Notes: a model not told the origin generated them from the letters alone. A stretch of DNA of 64,000 bases from JAWKWH01 sp040830725 (GCA_040830725.1 JBFOMG010000016.1:1-64000), one strand, 5' to 3'. Shown: positions 16,670-25,620, counted from the stretch's first letter. Numbers and translations: made by a program.

Positions 16670-18594
16670 ATCCGGAGATCGGCTGGACGGTCAGTGACAG
16701 TGCCGGAGAGGGAAAATCCGGCGCCGAGCTGATCTCCGATTTTGTCAAGCAACTGCCAAACCGGCCCGGTGTCTACCGCATGTTGAATGCTGATGGCGAC
16801 GTGCTCTACGTCGGCAAGGCGCGAAGCCTGAAGAAGCGGGTGACGAGTTATGCGCAGGGCCGAGGGCACTCCGGCCGCATCGTCCGCATGATTCGCGAAA
16901 CCGCGTCGATGGAATTTGTCGTCACGCGCACCGAGACTGAGGCGCTGTTGCTGGAAGCGAATCTTATCAAGCGCTTGCGGCCGCGGTTTAACGTTTTGCT
17001 GCGCGACGACAAATCGTTTCCCTACATCTTGCTGACCAGCAATCACGCCGCGCCGGGGATATTCAAACACCGCGGCGCACGCTCCCGCAAGGGTGAGTAT
17101 TTCGGACCGTTCGCGTCTGCCGGAGCGGTGGGCCGGACCATCAACTCGCTGCAGCGCGCCTTCCTGCTGCGAACCTGCAGCGATTCCGTTTATGACAGCC
17201 GCACGCGGCCCTGCCTGCTTTATCAAATCAAGCGTTGCGCCGGACCATGCACCGGGGAAATCGATGCCGATGGATACGCAGAGCTGGTTTCGGAAGCACG
17301 TGACTTCCTGTCAGGCAGGTCAAGCAGGATAAAGGCGCTCCTGTCGGATTCGATGCAGCGGGCATCGGCCGAACTCGACTTCGAACGGGCCGCAGTCTAC
17401 CGCGACCGCCTGGCGGCGCTGTCGCACGTGCAGAGCCATCAGGGTATCAATCCACAGACGATTGACGAGGCCGACGTATTTGCGGTGCATCAGGAGAGCG
17501 GCCAGACTTGTGTGGAGGTGTTCTTCTTCCGCACAGGGCAGAACTGGGGCAACCGATCCTACTTTCCGCGCGCCGATGCATCACTTGGATCGGCAGAGGT
17601 GCTGGGCTCGTTTCTGACCCAGTTCTACGACGACAAACCCTGCCCGCGGCTGGTGTTGCTGTCGACGGATGTCGAAGAGCGCGAACTGCTCTCAGAGGCG
17701 CTGAGCGCCAAATCCGGCCATCGGGTGAATGTCTCCGTGCCGAGACGCGGCGAAAAGAAGGACCTGGTTGGCCACGCATTGCAAAATGCACGCGAGGCGC
17801 TGGGACGGCGGCTAGCCGAAACGTCGAGCCAGGCACGGCTGCTCGCCGGCCTGGCGGAAACTTTCGGTCTCGATGCGCCGCCGCGCAGGATCGAGGTTTA
17901 CGACAACTCCCACATCATGGGGACAAATGCTGTTGGTGCGATGATCGTCGCCGGGCCTGAGGGATTTGCCAAAAACCAGTACCGCAAGTTCAACATCAAA
18001 TCGAAGGACATCACACCGGGAGACGATTTCGGCATGATGCGAGAGGTCATCGAGCGGCGGTTCTCGCGCCTGCTGAAAGAACATGGCCTTCCCGGTGAAG
18101 CCAGTGATGAGGGATCAGACGACGAAATGACAATTCCGCGATGGCCTGATTTGCTGCTCATCGATGGCGGCAAGGGGCAGATGTCGGCGGTTGAGGGTAT
18201 TTTGAGCGAATTGGGCATTCAGGAGCATGTTACGGCGATCGGCATCGCCAAGGGCGCCGACCGCGAAGCAGGCCGCGAACGATTTTTCATGTCCGGCAAA
18301 CAGCCTTTCAGCCTGCCGCCGCGCGACCCGGTTTTGTATTTCATCCAGCGTCTGCGCGACGAAGCCCACCGTTTTGCCATTGGTTCGCATCGTGCCAGGC
18401 GCAAGAAGGAAATGGTTAAAAATCCGCTCGATGAAGTCGGCGGTATCGGTCCGGCGCGCAAGCGTGCGCTCCTGCATCATTTCGGTACTGCCAAGGCGGT
18501 CAGCCGCGCAGCTGTCGCCGATTTGGCTCAAGTTGAGGGTATTTCGGAGCAAATGGCCCGACAGATTCACGACTTTTTCCACGAGAACGGTTGA
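16666..18594 (+). CDS. uvrC: Excinuclease ABC subunit C
   Basis: UvrC (642 residues) makes both incisions around a lesion in nucleotide excision repair together with UvrA and UvrB. Domains are an N-terminal GIY-YIG nuclease (PNRPGVYRML to LYVGKARSLKKR, residues about 25-105), a Cys-rich region (CAGPCTGEI), a UVR motif for UvrB contact (about 222-257), the RNase H-like 3-prime nuclease domain (IEVYDNSHIMGTNAVGAMIV to LLIDGGKGQ), and C-terminal helix-hairpin-helix repeats (VGGIGPARKRALLHHFG). Length is normal. Confidence 0.97.
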   Translation: MNPEIGWTVSDSAGEGKSGAELISDFVKQLPNRPGVYRMLNADGDVLYVGKARSLKKRVTSYAQGRGHSGRIVRMIRETASMEFVVTRTETEALLLEANLIKRLRPRFNVLLRDDKSFPYILLTSNHAAPGIFKHRGARSRKGEYFGPFASAGAVGRTINSLQRAFLLRTCSDSVYDSRTRPCLLYQIKRCAGPCTGEIDADGYAELVSEARDFLSGRSSRIKALLSDSMQRASAELDFERAAVYRDRLAALSHVQSHQGINPQTIDEADVFAVHQESGQTCVEVFFFRTGQNWGNRSYFPRADASLGSAEVLGSFLTQFYDDKPCPRLVLLSTDVEERELLSEALSAKSGHRVNVSVPRRGEKKDLVGHALQNAREALGRRLAETSSQARLLAGLAETFGLDAPPRRIEVYDNSHIMGTNAVGAMIVAGPEGFAKNQYRKFNIKSKDITPGDDFGMMREVIERRFSRLLKEHGLPGEASDEGSDDEMTIPRWPDLLLIDGGKGQMSAVEGILSELGIQEHVTAIGIAKGADREAGRERFFMSGKQPFSLPPRDPVLYFIQRLRDEAHRFAIGSHRARRKKEMVKNPLDEVGGIGPARKRALLHHFGTAKAVSRAAVADLAQVEGISEQMARQIHDFFHENG

Positions 18595-18695
18595 AAAACC
18601 GGCCGTTGACGCAAAATTGCTAGTCGATGGCCGCGTGGCTTGTTGACCGTGCGCGCCCGAGTCTGATTGTTTGAGCGCCGCAAGGGGCCAACCGG

Positions 18696-19286
18696 ATGCC
18701 GAAACACACATTCAACCTGCCGAACCTGCTGACCTACGGGCGCATCGTCGCTGTTCCGTTGGTGGTGCTGTGTTTTTTCCTTGAAGGCAGGCTTCAGTCG
18801 AGCGATTTCGCGCGCTGGAGCGCCTTGGCCATTTTTGCCGCCGCCAGCATTACCGACTTTTTTGACGGCTATCTGGCGCGCATCTGGCAACAAACATCCA
18901 ACATCGGCCGAATGCTTGATCCGATCGCCGACAAGCTGCTGGTCTCAACCTGCCTGTTGCTGCTTGCTGCAGACACCGACAAGACCATTGCCGGCTGGTC
19001 GCTGTGGGCGGCAATCATCATCCTTTGCCGCGAAATCCTGGTTTCCGGCCTGCGTGAGTATCTGGCCGAGCTGAAAGTCTCAGTGCCCGTGACCACGCTG
19101 GCGAAATGGAAAACCACCATCCAATTATTCGCCATCGGATTTTTGCTTGCCGGTTCCGCCGGTGACAAGGTGTTTGCCTATACAACGCAAACCGGTATCG
19201 TGCTGTTGTGGATTTCAGCGGTCGTGACGCTTTACACCGGATGGGATTATTTCCGAGCCGGTCTGAAACACGTCATCGATGAATGA
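18696..19286 (+). CDS. pgsA: CDP-diacylglycerol-glycerol-3-phosphate phosphatidyltransferase
   Basis: A 196-residue membrane enzyme that makes phosphatidylglycerophosphate, the first committed step to phosphatidylglycerol and cardiolipin. The CDP-alcohol motif is complete: DGYLAR, then G and DPIADKLL. It starts FNLPNLLTYGRI, the usual PgsA opening. The position between uvrC and moaD is the normal order in Rhizobiales. The moaD reading frame begins shortly after the pgsA stop. Confidence 0.95.
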   Translation: MPKHTFNLPNLLTYGRIVAVPLVVLCFFLEGRLQSSDFARWSALAIFAAASITDFFDGYLARIWQQTSNIGRMLDPIADKLLVSTCLLLLAADTDKTIAGWSLWAAIIILCREILVSGLREYLAELKVSVPVTTLAKWKTTIQLFAIGFLLAGSAGDKVFAYTTQTGIVLLWISAVVTLYTGWDYFRAGLKHVIDE

Positions 19287-19303
19287 TTGCAGGGTTCGGG
19301 TTG

Positions 19304-19555
19304 ATGAAACTGGTTTACTTCTCCTGGGTTCGCGAGCGCATCGGCAAGGACGGCGAAGAGCTCGACCTGCCGGCCGATGTGACAACCGTATCTGAATTGT
19401 TGGACTGGCTTATAACCAGGGGCGAGGAATACGCTGCGGCCCTGGAACACAAGGATTCAATCCGGGTCGCTCTTGACATGGAACACGTTCACCATTCCGA
19501 AAAACTCGGCACACCTTATGAGATTGCGCTGTTCCCTCCGATGACCGGAGGCTGA
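19304..19555 (+). CDS. moaD: Molybdopterin synthase small subunit
   Basis: MoaD (83 residues) is the ubiquitin-like sulfur carrier of molybdopterin synthase. It ends in the required Gly-Gly (FPPMTGG), whose C-terminus is thiocarboxylated. The beta-grasp opening MKLVYFSWVRERIG supports ATG 19304; an upstream in-frame ATG at 19283 overlaps the pgsA stop and adds seven non-conserved residues. moaE follows after 4 nt. Confidence 0.95.
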   Translation: MKLVYFSWVRERIGKDGEELDLPADVTTVSELLDWLITRGEEYAAALEHKDSIRVALDMEHVHHSEKLGTPYEIALFPPMTGG

Positions 19556-19559
19556 TGGC

Positions 19560-20030
19560 GTGAGCGAACACGTCGTTCCAACCGTTCGCGTACAACGCGC
19601 CGATTTCGACGCATCGGCGGAAGTAGCAAGACTGACGTCCAACCGAAATGATGTCGGCGCCGTGGTCACGTTTACCGGTCTTTGCCGCGACGAGGCCGGC
19701 AGGCTTTCCGCTTTGGAACTGGAACATTACCCGGGAATGGCAGAAAAACAGATCACAACGATTGCCGCCGATGCGACAGCGCGCTGGCCGCTTACGGGCA
19801 TGACCGTCATTCACCGGTTTGGCCGCATTGCAGCCGGCGGAAACATCGTTTTCGTCGCAGCCGCTTCCTCGCACCGGCAAGCCGCATTCGAGGCAGCATC
19901 GTTCATGATGGATTTTCTGAAGACCAAGGCGCCATTTTGGAAGAAGGAACATCTTGCCGACGGCACAACCGCAGGCTGGGTGGAGGCAAACGATAAAGAC
20001 GATAAGAGCCTGAAAAAGTGGTCGAACTGA
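19560..20030 (+). CDS. moaE: Molybdopterin synthase catalytic subunit
   Basis: MoaE (156 residues) forms a heterotetramer with MoaD and inserts two sulfurs into cyclic pyranopterin monophosphate. Recognisable parts are GAVVTFTGLCRDE, ALELEHYPGMAEKQI, the HRFGRIAAGGNIVFVAAASSHR core and the catalytic Lys region KTKAPFWKKE. It begins at GTG 19560, since the nearby ATG-GCG-TGA is closed at once. It may also serve the molybdopterin oxidoreductase encoded at 10-12 kb. Confidence 0.95.
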   Translation: MSEHVVPTVRVQRADFDASAEVARLTSNRNDVGAVVTFTGLCRDEAGRLSALELEHYPGMAEKQITTIAADATARWPLTGMTVIHRFGRIAAGGNIVFVAAASSHRQAAFEAASFMMDFLKTKAPFWKKEHLADGTTAGWVEANDKDDKSLKKWSN

Positions 20031-20133
20031 CCAACAGGTGTTTATTATATATATTTCAATAACTTAAAGAAAATTCAGACTCCTGGGACAGGCACGGCAA
20101 TATTTCAATTTCTGATTGAAAACCCCTGTTTGC

Positions 20134-20149
20134 AGACGGTTAACCGTCT
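20134..20149. promoter_or_regulatory. Perfect 16-bp palindrome upstream of GGDEF/EAL gene
   Basis: AGACGGTTAACCGTCT is its own reverse complement and lies about 70 bp before the start of the diguanylate cyclase/phosphodiesterase gene in a 190-bp gene-free stretch that begins with an A/T-rich run. It is a good candidate for a dimeric repressor site. The regulator is unknown. Confidence 0.5.
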
Positions 20150-20219
20150 CGGAAAATTAAGCGTTCCCTAAACGGAATCCACACTTCGCATCTGTAGTGT
20201 CGTTGGCAACAAGCGGAGT

Positions 20220-22505
20220 TTGGATGGATTGACCCCCACAATTCTGTCAGTTCTGATCGAGTTTGCTATCGCGCATCCCTGGATTGTCGCGGGCCGGATC
20301 GCTATTGCCCTGGTGCTTGTCTACGGCGTTGTGTCCTATCGCCGCCTGTACAAGGAATCGAGGCAGGCCGCACTGGACAGCGCGGCGCTGATTGAGAACC
20401 TGACCGAAGGTGTTTACCGGTCATCGCCCGATGGCCGGCAATTGAGCGCCAACCGCGCGCTGGTCAGACTGAACGGCTATGAGACCGAAGCCGAGCAGCT
20501 TGCAGCGGTCAGGGACATTGCAAAAGAATGGTATGTCGACCCCGACCGTCGCGAAGATTTCAAGGCCCGGATGGAACAAGACGGATATGTCGAGGATTTT
20601 GTCTCGGAGATCTATCGCCACAAAACCCGCGAGCGCATCTGGATTTCTGAAAGCGCCCGGGTCGTCAAGGATGCCAAGACCGGCAAGATAAAGCACTATG
20701 AGGGTTCGGTCCGCGAAATCACCGATTCCATTCGCCGGTTGGAGATAGAGGAGCGGTTCCGCAAGCTGACGGACATGGTCCCCGGTGGGTTGTTTCAACT
20801 TGTCCGCAACCCGAACGGGACATTCACAGCGCCCTATGTCTCGAGCGGTTTTTGCCGGACAGTCGGAATTGCGGAAACCGAAAGTGTCTCCGACCCGACA
20901 TCCTATTTCCATACGGTCCATCCCGACGACCGGCAAAGATACCTGCTTTCCTTGCGTGAATCCGGTCTCAACCTGACAGTCTGGAACGTGGAATACAGGG
21001 TTATCGACACGGACGGGGTCGAACGCTGGCTTGATGTGGTCGCGCAGCCAGAACGCACCGGCCGGACAGTCACATGGTATGGCTACATCTACGATATCAC
21101 CGAACGAAAACGGCAGGAACTCGAGATCGAGGAAATGGCGTATGTCGATCCGCTGACGGGATTGCCGAACCGCCGTGTTCTGATGGACCGGCTGAGCCAA
21201 ACCATGACCGATTGCAAACGCCGCAACCTGTTTGGCGCAGCCATCTTCATCGATCTCGATCACTTCAAGGATTTGAACGACACGCATGGCCATGAAGTCG
21301 GCGACATGTTCCTGGTGCAGGTGGCAGAACGCTTGCAGCAGACGGTCCGCGGCGGCGACACCGTTGCGCGGATTGGAGGCGACGAATTCGTGGTTCTGCT
21401 TCAGTCTGTAGGGCAGGAGGACTGGATAGCGCGCGACAACACCATGGCGGTTGCCGACAAGATCATGAGCGCCATGCGCGAGCCCTATCAACTGAAGAAA
21501 CTTGGTTACAAGTCAACCGCTAGTCTCGGCGCAGTCATCTATGACGGCACACAGGACAGTCCCGACGCGATACTGACCCAGGCCGATCAGGCAATGTACG
21601 AAGCCAAATCCGGCGGCCGGGACTCAATTGGCACAGCATTCGCCATCAAGACAGGAGAAACCGAGGCTAACGGCGAAGAGGAACTGCTGGCTTCCGATCT
21701 GGCACGCGCCTTGCGCCGCCGCGAACTGGAACTGAAGTATCAGCCGCAGGTGGACAGGAACGGAAATCTTGTCGGCGCGGAAGGGTTTATCAGGTGGCCG
21801 CATCCTGAGCACGGAACAATACGGGCCGACCGTTTGCTGCCGCTGGCAAAAAAAGCAGGTCTGTCGACGGATCTGGACATTTTGGCCATGAATATCGCCG
21901 TTGAGACGCTGGCGCTCTGGAGCCGCACTCCGGGCCTTGAGACCGTGCGCCTGGCGGTAAACGCAGGCACATCGTTTCTTCTCGATGAGGGCGCGATTGA
22001 ACAGATCAGCAGTCTGATCGACGAACACCGGGTCCGCCCGGGAATGCTGACGATCGAAATAACCGAACAGGTTCATCGCAGCGCCCGTGAAAATATCGAG
22101 ACACGGATGACGGCACTCAAGGAAGCGGGAATTCGATTTTCGCTCGATGATTTCGGATCAGGCTATTCGTCGATCACCTATCTGAAGCAACTCGCGTTCG
22201 ACGAGGTCAAGATCGAGGGTGCATTCGTGTCCGGAATTGACGGCGACGAGGACAACGAGGCACTGGTCAAAACGATTTTGGCAATGGCCGGTACGCTTGG
22301 AATCACCGCGGTTGCCGAGCATGTCGAGAGCGAACGCCAGGAGGCTTTTCTGCGGGCCTATGGCTGTGATGTGTTCCAGGGCCGCTACTATGGCGGCGCG
22401 ATGAGCTTTGACGAATTCACGACGTTTGCCGACGAAAATCGCCAGCGCCCGACGCCAGACCGGCCGCCGGACGAAACGGACTTGTCCACCGGCAAGGCCG
22501 GCTAA
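20220..22505 (+). CDS. PAS-GGDEF-EAL cyclic-di-GMP enzyme
   Basis: A 761-residue membrane-tethered signalling protein. One N-terminal helix (about 14-38) is followed by two PAS domains (about 55-175 and 185-300), a GGDEF domain with intact GGDEF at about 386-390 and an RGGD inhibitory site five residues before it, and an EAL domain (about 490-745). The EAL signature reads EGF (AEGFIRW), but the first Glu, DDFGSG, the later Glu and the QG pair remain. It could thus make c-di-GMP, degrade it, or both. The only start that gives the full N-terminus is TTG 20220, very close to AGCGGAG; TTG 20229 has better spacing. Confidence 0.93.
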   Translation: MDGLTPTILSVLIEFAIAHPWIVAGRIAIALVLVYGVVSYRRLYKESRQAALDSAALIENLTEGVYRSSPDGRQLSANRALVRLNGYETEAEQLAAVRDIAKEWYVDPDRREDFKARMEQDGYVEDFVSEIYRHKTRERIWISESARVVKDAKTGKIKHYEGSVREITDSIRRLEIEERFRKLTDMVPGGLFQLVRNPNGTFTAPYVSSGFCRTVGIAETESVSDPTSYFHTVHPDDRQRYLLSLRESGLNLTVWNVEYRVIDTDGVERWLDVVAQPERTGRTVTWYGYIYDITERKRQELEIEEMAYVDPLTGLPNRRVLMDRLSQTMTDCKRRNLFGAAIFIDLDHFKDLNDTHGHEVGDMFLVQVAERLQQTVRGGDTVARIGGDEFVVLLQSVGQEDWIARDNTMAVADKIMSAMREPYQLKKLGYKSTASLGAVIYDGTQDSPDAILTQADQAMYEAKSGGRDSIGTAFAIKTGETEANGEEELLASDLARALRRRELELKYQPQVDRNGNLVGAEGFIRWPHPEHGTIRADRLLPLAKKAGLSTDLDILAMNIAVETLALWSRTPGLETVRLAVNAGTSFLLDEGAIEQISSLIDEHRVRPGMLTIEITEQVHRSARENIETRMTALKEAGIRFSLDDFGSGYSSITYLKQLAFDEVKIEGAFVSGIDGDEDNEALVKTILAMAGTLGITAVAEHVESERQEAFLRAYGCDVFQGRYYGGAMSFDEFTTFADENRQRPTPDRPPDETDLSTGKAG

Positions 22506-22539
22506 GTTCGCCGGCTGGCGTTCTGCTGAATTCAGATCG

Positions 22540-22962
22540 TCAACCGACGACTTCGGTATCGGAAAACCAGTAGCGAATTTCCTCAGCCGCGGTTTCCGGC
22601 GCATCAGACCCGTGAACCGAATTTTCGCCGATCGACTGGGCAAAGGTCTTGCGAATGGTGCCTTCGTCTGCGTCGGCCGGATTGGTCGCGCCCATGACTT
22701 CGCGATTTTTTGCAATCGCGTTCTCACCTTCGAGAACCTGAACAACTGTCGGACCTGATGACATGAACTCGCACAGTTCGTCGAAGAACGGCCTGCCCTT
22801 GTGTACGGCATAAAAACCCTCGGCCTCGCGGCGGCTCATCCAAACCCGGCGTGACGCGACGACGCGCAGGCCGGCATCCTCCAGCATTTTTGTGATCGCG
22901 CCGGTCAGATTGCGCTTGGTTGCGTCAGGCTTGATCATCGAGAAAGTGCGTTCGATCGCCAT
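22540..22962 (-). CDS. ndk: Nucleoside diphosphate kinase
   Basis: Ndk (140 residues) exchanges gamma-phosphates between nucleoside tri- and diphosphates through a phospho-His. The N-terminal RTFSMIKPDATKRNL and active-site region ENSVHGSDAPETA with the catalytic His are intact. Normal length. It converges with the GGDEF/EAL gene, 34 bp apart. Confidence 0.98.
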   Translation of the reverse strand: MAIERTFSMIKPDATKRNLTGAITKMLEDAGLRVVASRRVWMSRREAEGFYAVHKGRPFFDELCEFMSSGPTVVQVLEGENAIAKNREVMGATNPADADEGTIRKTFAQSIGENSVHGSDAPETAAEEIRYWFSDTEVVG

Positions 22963-23007
22963 TGTCGTTCCTTGTTGTTGGAAAAATCAGAAGAATTTGC
23001 GGCTCTA

Positions 23008-23074
23008 TAGAGCGGTTCTTCGCATGTGTGAAGCCACTAGAGCGGTTCACATCCAAATGGAATCGTTTGACCGC
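23008..23074. repeat. TAGAGCGGTTC direct repeat and 36-bp repeat-family copy
   Basis: TAGAGCGGTTC occurs at 23008-23018 and again at 23038-23048, exactly 30 bp apart. The second copy opens a 36-bp segment (23039-23074) that ends AATCGTTTGACCGC. The segment matches, in length and at both ends, the left terminus of the 320-bp inverted-repeat element at 48609. It lies between ndk and the GST gene. This looks like a solo end of the same small mobile family. Confidence 0.55.
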
Positions 23075-23080
23075 CGGAAA

Positions 23081-23773
23081 TCAGGCCGCTGCCGAAACTG
23101 ACCGGCCGGCACCATCATGCAGGTCGAGGCACCGCGAAAACCAATCAGCGATGACATCGTCATCATCGAGAACCTTGAACGGTGAAACGACGCGTCCGAA
23201 CTGAAACGCGCCAAAAACGATGTAGTCGGGAAACAGGGGGGTCGCTCCACCGATGAAAGGCTGGTAATTCAACATGTCACGAAGCGGTTCCAGTGACTTG
23301 GCGAATGCGCCGAGACCCTCATCGCGGCCGGCAGGTATTTCCTCCAGCTTCTTGCCAAACCGGCCTTCCCGGTTTTCGCGGAAATAGGCCTTATCGTCGT
23401 CGCGGGCCATGTTGAAAATATCCATCATGATGGCGGAACCGATATAGGGATGGATGGTCAGCTGCGACCAGCGCTCGATCAACCGTGCCATGGCAGCACC
23501 GCCTTCGCCCTTGAACAGTGATGGCCTGTCCGGGTAGGCCTGCTCGAGATATTGAGCGATCTCGAAGCTGTCGGCGACCAGCGTATCGCCGTCGCGAATG
23601 ACCGGAACTATCTTGCTGATGCCGCCTTCAATGTGCGGGACATCGGTAAACCCGACCGGCACGCTTTCAAAATCGAGCCCCTTGTGGATCAGGGCCATGC
23701 GCGTTTTCCAGCAATGCGGGCTGAACGGACGCGATGCATCCGCGCCAACAAGTTCATAATGCTTTATCGTCAC
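23081..23773 (-). CDS. Glutathione S-transferase family protein
   Basis: A 230-residue GST-fold protein. The N-terminal domain contains SPHCWKTRMALIHKGL, with a Cys where the beta-etherase/Omega-like group has its glutathione site, then VPVIRDGDTLVADSFEIAQYLE. The C-terminal helical domain covers about residues 90-225. The LigE/LigF-like pattern (Pro-His-Cys-Trp-Lys) suggests a lignin beta-etherase-type GST, though the substrate cannot be read from sequence. It is divergent from the DinB gene. Confidence 0.9.
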   Translation of the reverse strand: MTIKHYELVGADASRPFSPHCWKTRMALIHKGLDFESVPVGFTDVPHIEGGISKIVPVIRDGDTLVADSFEIAQYLEQAYPDRPSLFKGEGGAAMARLIERWSQLTIHPYIGSAIMMDIFNMARDDDKAYFRENREGRFGKKLEEIPAGRDEGLGAFAKSLEPLRDMLNYQPFIGGATPLFPDYIVFGAFQFGRVVSPFKVLDDDDVIADWFSRCLDLHDGAGRSVSAAA

Positions 23774-23843
23774 TAGTGACCCCCCGGGAGATGGTGATAG
23801 AGTGGAACCTCGTACCAGCTCAGGCTTGTCCGGGGAAGCGGCT

Positions 23844-24356
23844 GTGAAGAAACACTTTGTGATGATGGCAGCCTACAACAAGTGGGCCAATGAGCGGCTC
23901 TATGATGCTGCCGGTGCGCTGACCGATGAAGAATTCGGTCGCGATACAGGCGCCTATTTCGCCTCCATGGAAGGGACACTGAACCATATTCTCGTCGGTG
24001 ACCTGATCTGGATGCACCGGTTTACCGGCACCGGCGAATTACCGGACAGTCTCGATGCGGTGCTCTACGACCAGTTCGACGAGCTGGCCGACGCACGTGC
24101 CGGGCTTGATGCGCGCATTGAGGAATGGGTTGAAGGGCTTTCCGACATCGACCTGATGGGCCGGTTTACCTATCTGACTGCCACGGACTTCAAAACCATC
24201 AGCCAGCGGCTGGCGCCGGCCATGGCACATTTCTTCAATCATCAGACCCATCACCGCGGCCAGGCGCACATGATCCTGTCGGTGCTCGGCGAAACGCCGC
24301 CGGAGCTTGACCTGATCTATTTTCAAAGGAGTGCCGAGGGCCGGGAGTTTGCTTGA
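23844..24356 (+). CDS. DinB-family metal-binding protein
   Basis: A 170-residue four-helix bundle of the DinB/YfiT-like group. The three metal-ligand His are visible: LNHILVGDLIW, and HQTHHRGQAH near residue 130. Members are metal-dependent thiol-S-transferases or DNA-damage-inducible proteins of unclear role. GGGGAAG 5 nt before GTG 23844 supports that start; a longer reading from GTG 23802 adds 14 non-conserved residues. Confidence 0.88.
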   Translation: MKKHFVMMAAYNKWANERLYDAAGALTDEEFGRDTGAYFASMEGTLNHILVGDLIWMHRFTGTGELPDSLDAVLYDQFDELADARAGLDARIEEWVEGLSDIDLMGRFTYLTATDFKTISQRLAPAMAHFFNHQTHHRGQAHMILSVLGETPPELDLIYFQRSAEGREFA

Positions 24357-24362
24357 AACCGG

Positions 24363-25079
24363 CTACCCGACAGCCCAAACCGCACCGGTTTCCGGGGCTC
24401 GGAAATAATCGACCCTGGTGCCGTTCCAGTGATAATCCAAATGCCTGCCCTGGCGAGGGATTGCCGCCAGGTCGGGCCAGAAAAGACCGGCACATTCACC
24501 TTCCTCGTGCCTGACGCTTCGATAGACAACGCCATCCGAGCCATCCGCGCGCAGCGACGCACCCACTGACTGCGATGCGGAATAATCGCTGGCATGGTGC
24601 AGCGCAGGGAAAGAGGGATCATCGCCACGCAGATCATGCAGGTTGGCATCGATATCCACAACGATCTCGCGGAACTGCGACGTCCAGCCCGGCTCTTCGT
24701 TGGTTGCAGCCATGAAACGCTCATGATGATAAATCGTCTCGAACAGAGCGGTTTTGAATTCGCGACCGGCGTACAGAACTCCGTAGGTACCGTTTGAGAA
24801 CCGGCTCGGCCGATCGGTAGAGATGTGGGTGAATGGCGCCATCAGCCAGCTCGCGCCGGGACCGGAAACCCGGCGCTCCGGCGGTACCAGGTCGAGGTTT
24901 CCGATTGATTCCATCAGCCGCGGATTGGTCTTCTGTTCCGCAGCGATGAGCAACGGCCAGTCGGCAGGATCGGCAATGTCCTCGAACAAATCAATCGGCG
25001 GATAGAGACTGCGGATAATGCGCACCGCACCGGGCCACTCGATGTGCGATACCGGAATGTTTGCGATGTCTTGTTTCAC
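24363..25079 (-). CDS. RES-domain toxin (NAD+ phosphorylase type)
   Basis: A 238-residue RES protein, the toxin of RES/Xre systems; studied members deplete NAD+. The signature residues are present: Arg in VRIIRSLY, the Tyr-containing FSNGTYGVLYAGREFKTALFE with its Glu, and the later Ser/Arg segment SDGVVYRSVRHEEGECAGLF. It is somewhat longer than minimal RES domains, with an N-terminal extension of about 60 residues. Its start overlaps the antitoxin stop by 4 nt, so the pair is translationally coupled. Confidence 0.92.
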   Translation of the reverse strand: MKQDIANIPVSHIEWPGAVRIIRSLYPPIDLFEDIADPADWPLLIAAEQKTNPRLMESIGNLDLVPPERRVSGPGASWLMAPFTHISTDRPSRFSNGTYGVLYAGREFKTALFETIYHHERFMAATNEEPGWTSQFREIVVDIDANLHDLRGDDPSFPALHHASDYSASQSVGASLRADGSDGVVYRSVRHEEGECAGLFWPDLAAIPRQGRHLDYHWNGTRVDYFRAPETGAVWAVG

Positions 25080-25489
25080 GAAAGACCGCGTTCGGCATCA
25101 AGCGCGTGGCGTACCCGCATCAGATCGGTCAATTCGCCACCCAGCATCACGTCGAGTGCGGAAGCGCCGGCAAACATTGCATTCGGCTTTTTGATCCAGT
25201 CATAGCCGCGCTGCGGATCGCGGAAGATGATGTGCAGCGCCTTATGGATCCCCATCAGGTTCGACAGACGGGCCTTGCCATCGCGGCCAAGCCGCGACGG
25301 GCCTGACACCTTCCAGCGGGCATAGGTTCGCACCGGCACATCCAGCAGAACCGCGGCCTCGCTATCGGTGACTTTCCACCTTTGAAACAGGTTCATCGCC
25401 GCACGAAACATCGCGCCGGCCTCCTCATCGGAGATCGGTCCGGCGTGAGACACCGGATTGGCGGTATCGATCAGAACCATTTCGCTCAT
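25076..25489 (-). CDS. Xre/MbcA/ParS-type antitoxin (DUF2384)
   Basis: A 137-residue antitoxin of the RES-Xre type. The N-terminal DNA-binding part includes the helix-turn-helix VTDSEAAVLLDVPVRTYARWK. The C-terminal toxin-binding DUF2384 domain has RLSNLMGIHKALHIIF and ends with the characteristic DVMLGGELTDLMRVRHALDAERG. AAGGAT precedes ATG 25489, which fixes the start. It precedes and overlaps the RES toxin gene. A long palindrome directly upstream is a probable autoregulatory operator. Confidence 0.92.
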   Translation of the reverse strand: MSEMVLIDTANPVSHAGPISDEEAGAMFRAAMNLFQRWKVTDSEAAVLLDVPVRTYARWKVSGPSRLGRDGKARLSNLMGIHKALHIIFRDPQRGYDWIKKPNAMFAGASALDVMLGGELTDLMRVRHALDAERGLS

Positions 25490-25500
25490 TGGACTATCCT

Positions 25501-25531
25501 TTTGGCATAGAATAGTAACTATTCTGCCAAA
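25501..25531 (-). promoter_or_regulatory. Long palindromic operator of the RES/Xre operon
   Basis: TTTGGC (25501-25506), 2 nt, AGAATAGT (25509-25516), a central A, ACTATTCT (25518-25525) and GCCAAA (25526-25531) form an almost perfect 31-bp dyad, starting 12 bp before the antitoxin start. This is where an antitoxin dimer would repress the pair. Binding is inferred. Confidence 0.7.
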
Positions 25532-25598
25532 TGGCAAATATTATCCGGAATGATTTTTCCCGCCCCGATGCCAGCATCACCACATAAACATTCAATTA

Positions 25599-25620
25599 TA
25601 TGTTGTATTTCAGCAACATA
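25599..25620 (+). promoter_or_regulatory. Dyad, candidate enhancer site for the sigma-54 promoter
   Basis: TATGTTG (25599-25605), 8 nt, CAACATA (25614-25620) is a perfect inverted repeat about 130 bp upstream of the -24 element. That is the usual distance for a bacterial enhancer-binding protein. It could instead belong to the antitoxin operon. No enhancer-binding protein gene is in the window. Confidence 0.4.

Noticed and set aside
20150..20180. CtrA-type site (TTAA-N7-TTAA) upstream of the GGDEF/EAL gene
   Set aside because: Only an imperfect match (TTAA-N7-CTAA) was found; too weak to claim.
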